A stretch of 64,000 nt of DNA, from positions 1-64,000 of the forward strand of contig CANLWS010000006.1 in NCBI GenBank assembly GCA_947494925.1, in the 5' to 3' direction. The translations under genes were made by a program, and so were the position numbers. Every line of letters begins with the position of its first letter. Position 1 is the stretch's first letter. Shown here piece by piece: positions 61,860-64,000 of the stretch. Source of the stretch: an uncultured Alteromonadaceae bacterium (GTDB taxonomy: Bacteria > Pseudomonadota > Gammaproteobacteria > Enterobacterales > Alteromonadaceae). The notes below the pieces were generated by a model, which had not been told where the DNA came from, did not search any database, and saw nothing but the letters and a program-made list of their open reading frames with translations.

Positions 61860-64000
61860 ATGACTGACAACGCCAAAGAAATACTTCCCATCAATATTGA
61901 AGAAGAGTTGAAAAACTCTTATCTCGACTACGCAATGAGCGTCATTGTAGGTCGCGCATTACCTGACGTAAGAGATGGTTTAAAACCTGTTCACCGTCGT
62001 GTGTTGTTTGCGATGAATGAACTAAAAAATGATTTTAATAAACCCTATAAAAAATCTGCTCGTGTTGTAGGGGATGTAATAGGTAAGTATCACCCTCACG
62101 GTGATTCAGCGGTTTACGACACTATTGTGCGTATGGCACAACCTTTTTCATTACGATACATGTTGGTAGATGGCCAGGGTAACTTTGGTTCAGTTGACGG
62201 CGATTCGGCTGCTGCTATGCGTTATACAGAAGTTCGCATGGCAAAAATATCTCACGAATTGTTAGCTGATCTGGAAAAAGAAACAGTCGATTTTGTTCCC
62301 AATTATGACGGAACTGAGCACATTCCCGCAGTTCTTCCTACTAAAGTTCCTAACCTGTTAATTAATGGTTCTTCTGGGATCGCAGTTGGTATGGCCACCA
62401 ATATTCCACCTCACAATCTGACTGAGGTGGTTAATGGTTGTATTGCCCTGATAGACAATCCTGATATGCCAATTGAAGAAATTATGGAGCATATTCCCGG
62501 ACCTGATTTCCCTACAGCTGCCATGATAAGTGGTAGAAAAGGTATCGACGATGCGTATCGCACTGGACGCGGTAAAATTTATATGCGTGCCAGAGCTGAA
62601 ATCGAAACTGAAGATAATGGTAAAGAGACCATTATTGTCCATGAAATACCTTATCAAGTTAACAAAGCCAGATTGATCGAAAAAATAGCTGAGCTTGTTA
62701 AAGAGAAAAAGATCGAAGGCGTTTCTGCATTACGAGATGAGTCCGATAAAGACGGTATGCGTATCGTTATTGAAGTCAAGCGCAATGAATCGGGTGAAGT
62801 ACTTCTGAATCACCTTTATTCACAAACTCAGTTACAGACTGTGTTTGGTATCAATATGGTTGCCCTTGATAACGGTCAGCCTAAAGTTATTAATCTTAAA
62901 CAAATTTTAGAAGCTTTCATTTTACACAGGCGCGAAGTAGTAACACGCAGAACTGTGTTCGAATTGAAAAAAGCCCGTGAGCGAGCCCACATCCTCGAAG
63001 GTTTGGCGATAGCATTGGTCAACATTGACCGAGTTATAGAACTGATAAAAGCCTCAGAAAGTCCAAGCGATGCGAAAAAGGCTCTGGTAGGACAAGGTTG
63101 GTCTTTGGGTGATGTTGCAGAAATGCTTGAAAGAGCAGGGAACGACGCCGCTCGCCCAGATTGGCTAGAGCCGGAATTTGGAATTCGTGAGGGTAACTAC
63201 TACCTTACTGAACAACAAGCTCAGGCAATTCTTGATTTACGCTTGCACAAGTTGACCGGACTTGAACACGAAAAAATCCTGTCAGAATACAAAGAGTTAC
63301 TCGAATTTATTGCTGAGTTAATGTACATATTGGCTAACGCTGATAGATTAATGGAAGTGATCCGCGAAGAGCTTGAAAAAATACGCGATGAATATGGCGA
63401 CGAGCGCAGAACTGAAATTACTGCAGCGAGTCACGATATTGATATTGAAGATTTGATTGAGCAAGAAGATGTTGTCGTGACTTTGTCCCGTGAAGGCTAT
63501 GTTAAATATCAGAAATTGTCTGATTACGAAGCCCAGCGACGAGGCGGTAAAGGTAAGTCTGCGACTAAGATGAAAGATGAAGATTTCATCGAAAAACTAC
63601 TTGTTGCCAATACCCATGATCATATTTTGTGCTTCTCAACCCGAGGCCGATTGTATTGGCTGAAGGTTTATCAATTGCCATTCGCAAGCCGCAATGCCCG
63701 TGGTCGTCCAATCGTCAATATTCTGCCATTGGAAGAAAATGAGCGAATTACCGCTATTTTACCTATTAAGGAATTTGAAGAAGGTAAATATGTGTTAATG
63801 GCAACAGCAAACGGCACGGTTAAGAAAACAGCGTTGACGCAGTACTCAAGACCTCGTTCTAACGGAATTATTGCTGTTAATTTGAATGATGGCGACGAAC
63901 TTATTGGTGTTGATATCACCGAAGGTGAGAATGACATCATGCTATTCTCTGACGCCGGTAAAGTTGTCAGATTTAATGAGAAAGCGCGGGACTCTGAAAC
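61860..64000 (+). CDS. gyrA: DNA gyrase subunit A (5' part, cut by window end)
   Basis: The first 713 codons of GyrA; the frame is open to the last base. The N-terminal breakage-reunion domain starts [32 protein letters not shown]; the catalytic Tyr122 is in RYTEVRM. In the quinolone region GDSAVYDTI, Ser83 and Asp87 are the wild-type residues. The beta-pinwheel domain begins near residue 530, with the GyrA-box-like segment QRRGGKGKS near 560. AAGG lies 8 nt before ATG 61860. Confidence 0.98.
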   Translation, partial: MTDNAKEILPINIEEELKNSYLDYAMSVIVGRALPDVRDGLKPVHRRVLFAMNELKNDFNKPYKKSARVVGDVIGKYHPHGDSAVYDTIVRMAQPFSLRYMLVDGQGNFGSVDGDSAAAMRYTEVRMAKISHELLADLEKETVDFVPNYDGTEHIPAVLPTKVPNLLINGSSGIAVGMATNIPPHNLTEVVNGCIALIDNPDMPIEEIMEHIPGPDFPTAAMISGRKGIDDAYRTGRGKIYMRARAEIETEDNGKETIIVHEIPYQVNKARLIEKIAELVKEKKIEGVSALRDESDKDGMRIVIEVKRNESGEVLLNHLYSQTQLQTVFGINMVALDNGQPKVINLKQILEAFILHRREVVTRRTVFELKKARERAHILEGLAIALVNIDRVIELIKASESPSDAKKALVGQGWSLGDVAEMLERAGNDAARPDWLEPEFGIREGNYYLTEQQAQAILDLRLHKLTGLEHEKILSEYKELLEFIAELMYILANADRLMEVIREELEKIRDEYGDERRTEITAASHDIDIEDLIEQEDVVVTLSREGYVKYQKLSDYEAQRRGGKGKSATKMKDEDFIEKLLVANTHDHILCFSTRGRLYWLKVYQLPFASRNARGRPIVNILPLEENERITAILPIKEFEEGKYVLMATANGTVKKTALTQYSRPRSNGIIAVNLNDGDELIGVDITEGENDIMLFSDAGKVVRFNEKARDSE

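Noticed and set aside
1-64000. CRISPR array, prophage, transposon or defence island
   Set aside because: No repeated-spacer pattern, terminal inverted repeats, transposase, integrase or phage genes were seen; the gene content is core metabolism.

Overview
The window (64 kb, AT-leaning, start codons including several TTG and GTG) is ordinary chromosome of a marine gammaproteobacterium. I infer Alteromonadales, close to Alteromonas, Paraglaciecola or Glaciecola. The evidence is the block order purC-bamC-dapA-gcvR-bcp-perM-bepA-arsC-wrbA-DUF2069 and hda-DUF2066-purM-purN, the gyrA-ubiG-HAD-nrdA-nrdB-yfaE order, and family types such as DUF3718, DUF2066 and the long PurC. No prophage, integrase, insertion sequence or CRISPR array was seen.

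Layout. 1-200: two identical tRNA-Asp genes. 200-4210 (minus strand): MOSC protein, MATE exporter, moeA and a TraB/GumN protein. 4211-19915 (plus strand): an assimilatory nitrate locus. It runs nirB-nirD-nasA-cobA-TrpD2/YbiB-like gene, a small secreted DUF3718 protein, the nasT-nasS sensor pair, the nrtABC nitrate ABC importer and an outer-membrane porin. Both enzyme and transporter operons have a sigma-54-like promoter and a long leader. Each leader ends in a terminator overlapped by a short hairpin with an A1/G4 hexaloop, the signature of ANTAR (NasT) antitermination. 19941-20900: a VOC protein under a near-perfect LexA box, and two tandem secreted EF-hand proteins. 21229-25928 (minus): four genes that together can make and break down glucosylglycerate, a compatible solute. 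26191-29639: a Moco riboswitch and moaA-mobA-moaB-moaC-moaD-moaE. 29667-39987: NIPSNAP and DUF1223 proteins, cmoAB, acs with a CrbR/ErdR-like regulator, add, fadE and a YafJ-type amidotransferase. 39979-55627: the conserved purine, peptidoglycan-precursor and envelope block, with a lipoprotein metalloprotease inserted next to hda. 55658-61602 (minus): a PQQ-like fragment protein, yfaE-nrdB-nrdA with two NrdR boxes, a HAD phosphatase and ubiG. 61860-64000: gyrA, cut by the window end.

How it fits together. Nitrate is brought in by the porin and NrtABC, then reduced by NasA and NirBD. NirBD needs siroheme from CobA, and NasA needs molybdopterin made by the nearby moa/mob/moe genes, which are themselves under a Moco riboswitch. 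NasS senses nitrate and releases NasT to read through the two leaders, while NtrC/sigma-54 signals add the nitrogen-limitation input. Glucosylglycerate, a nitrogen-free solute, is encoded between these two sets.
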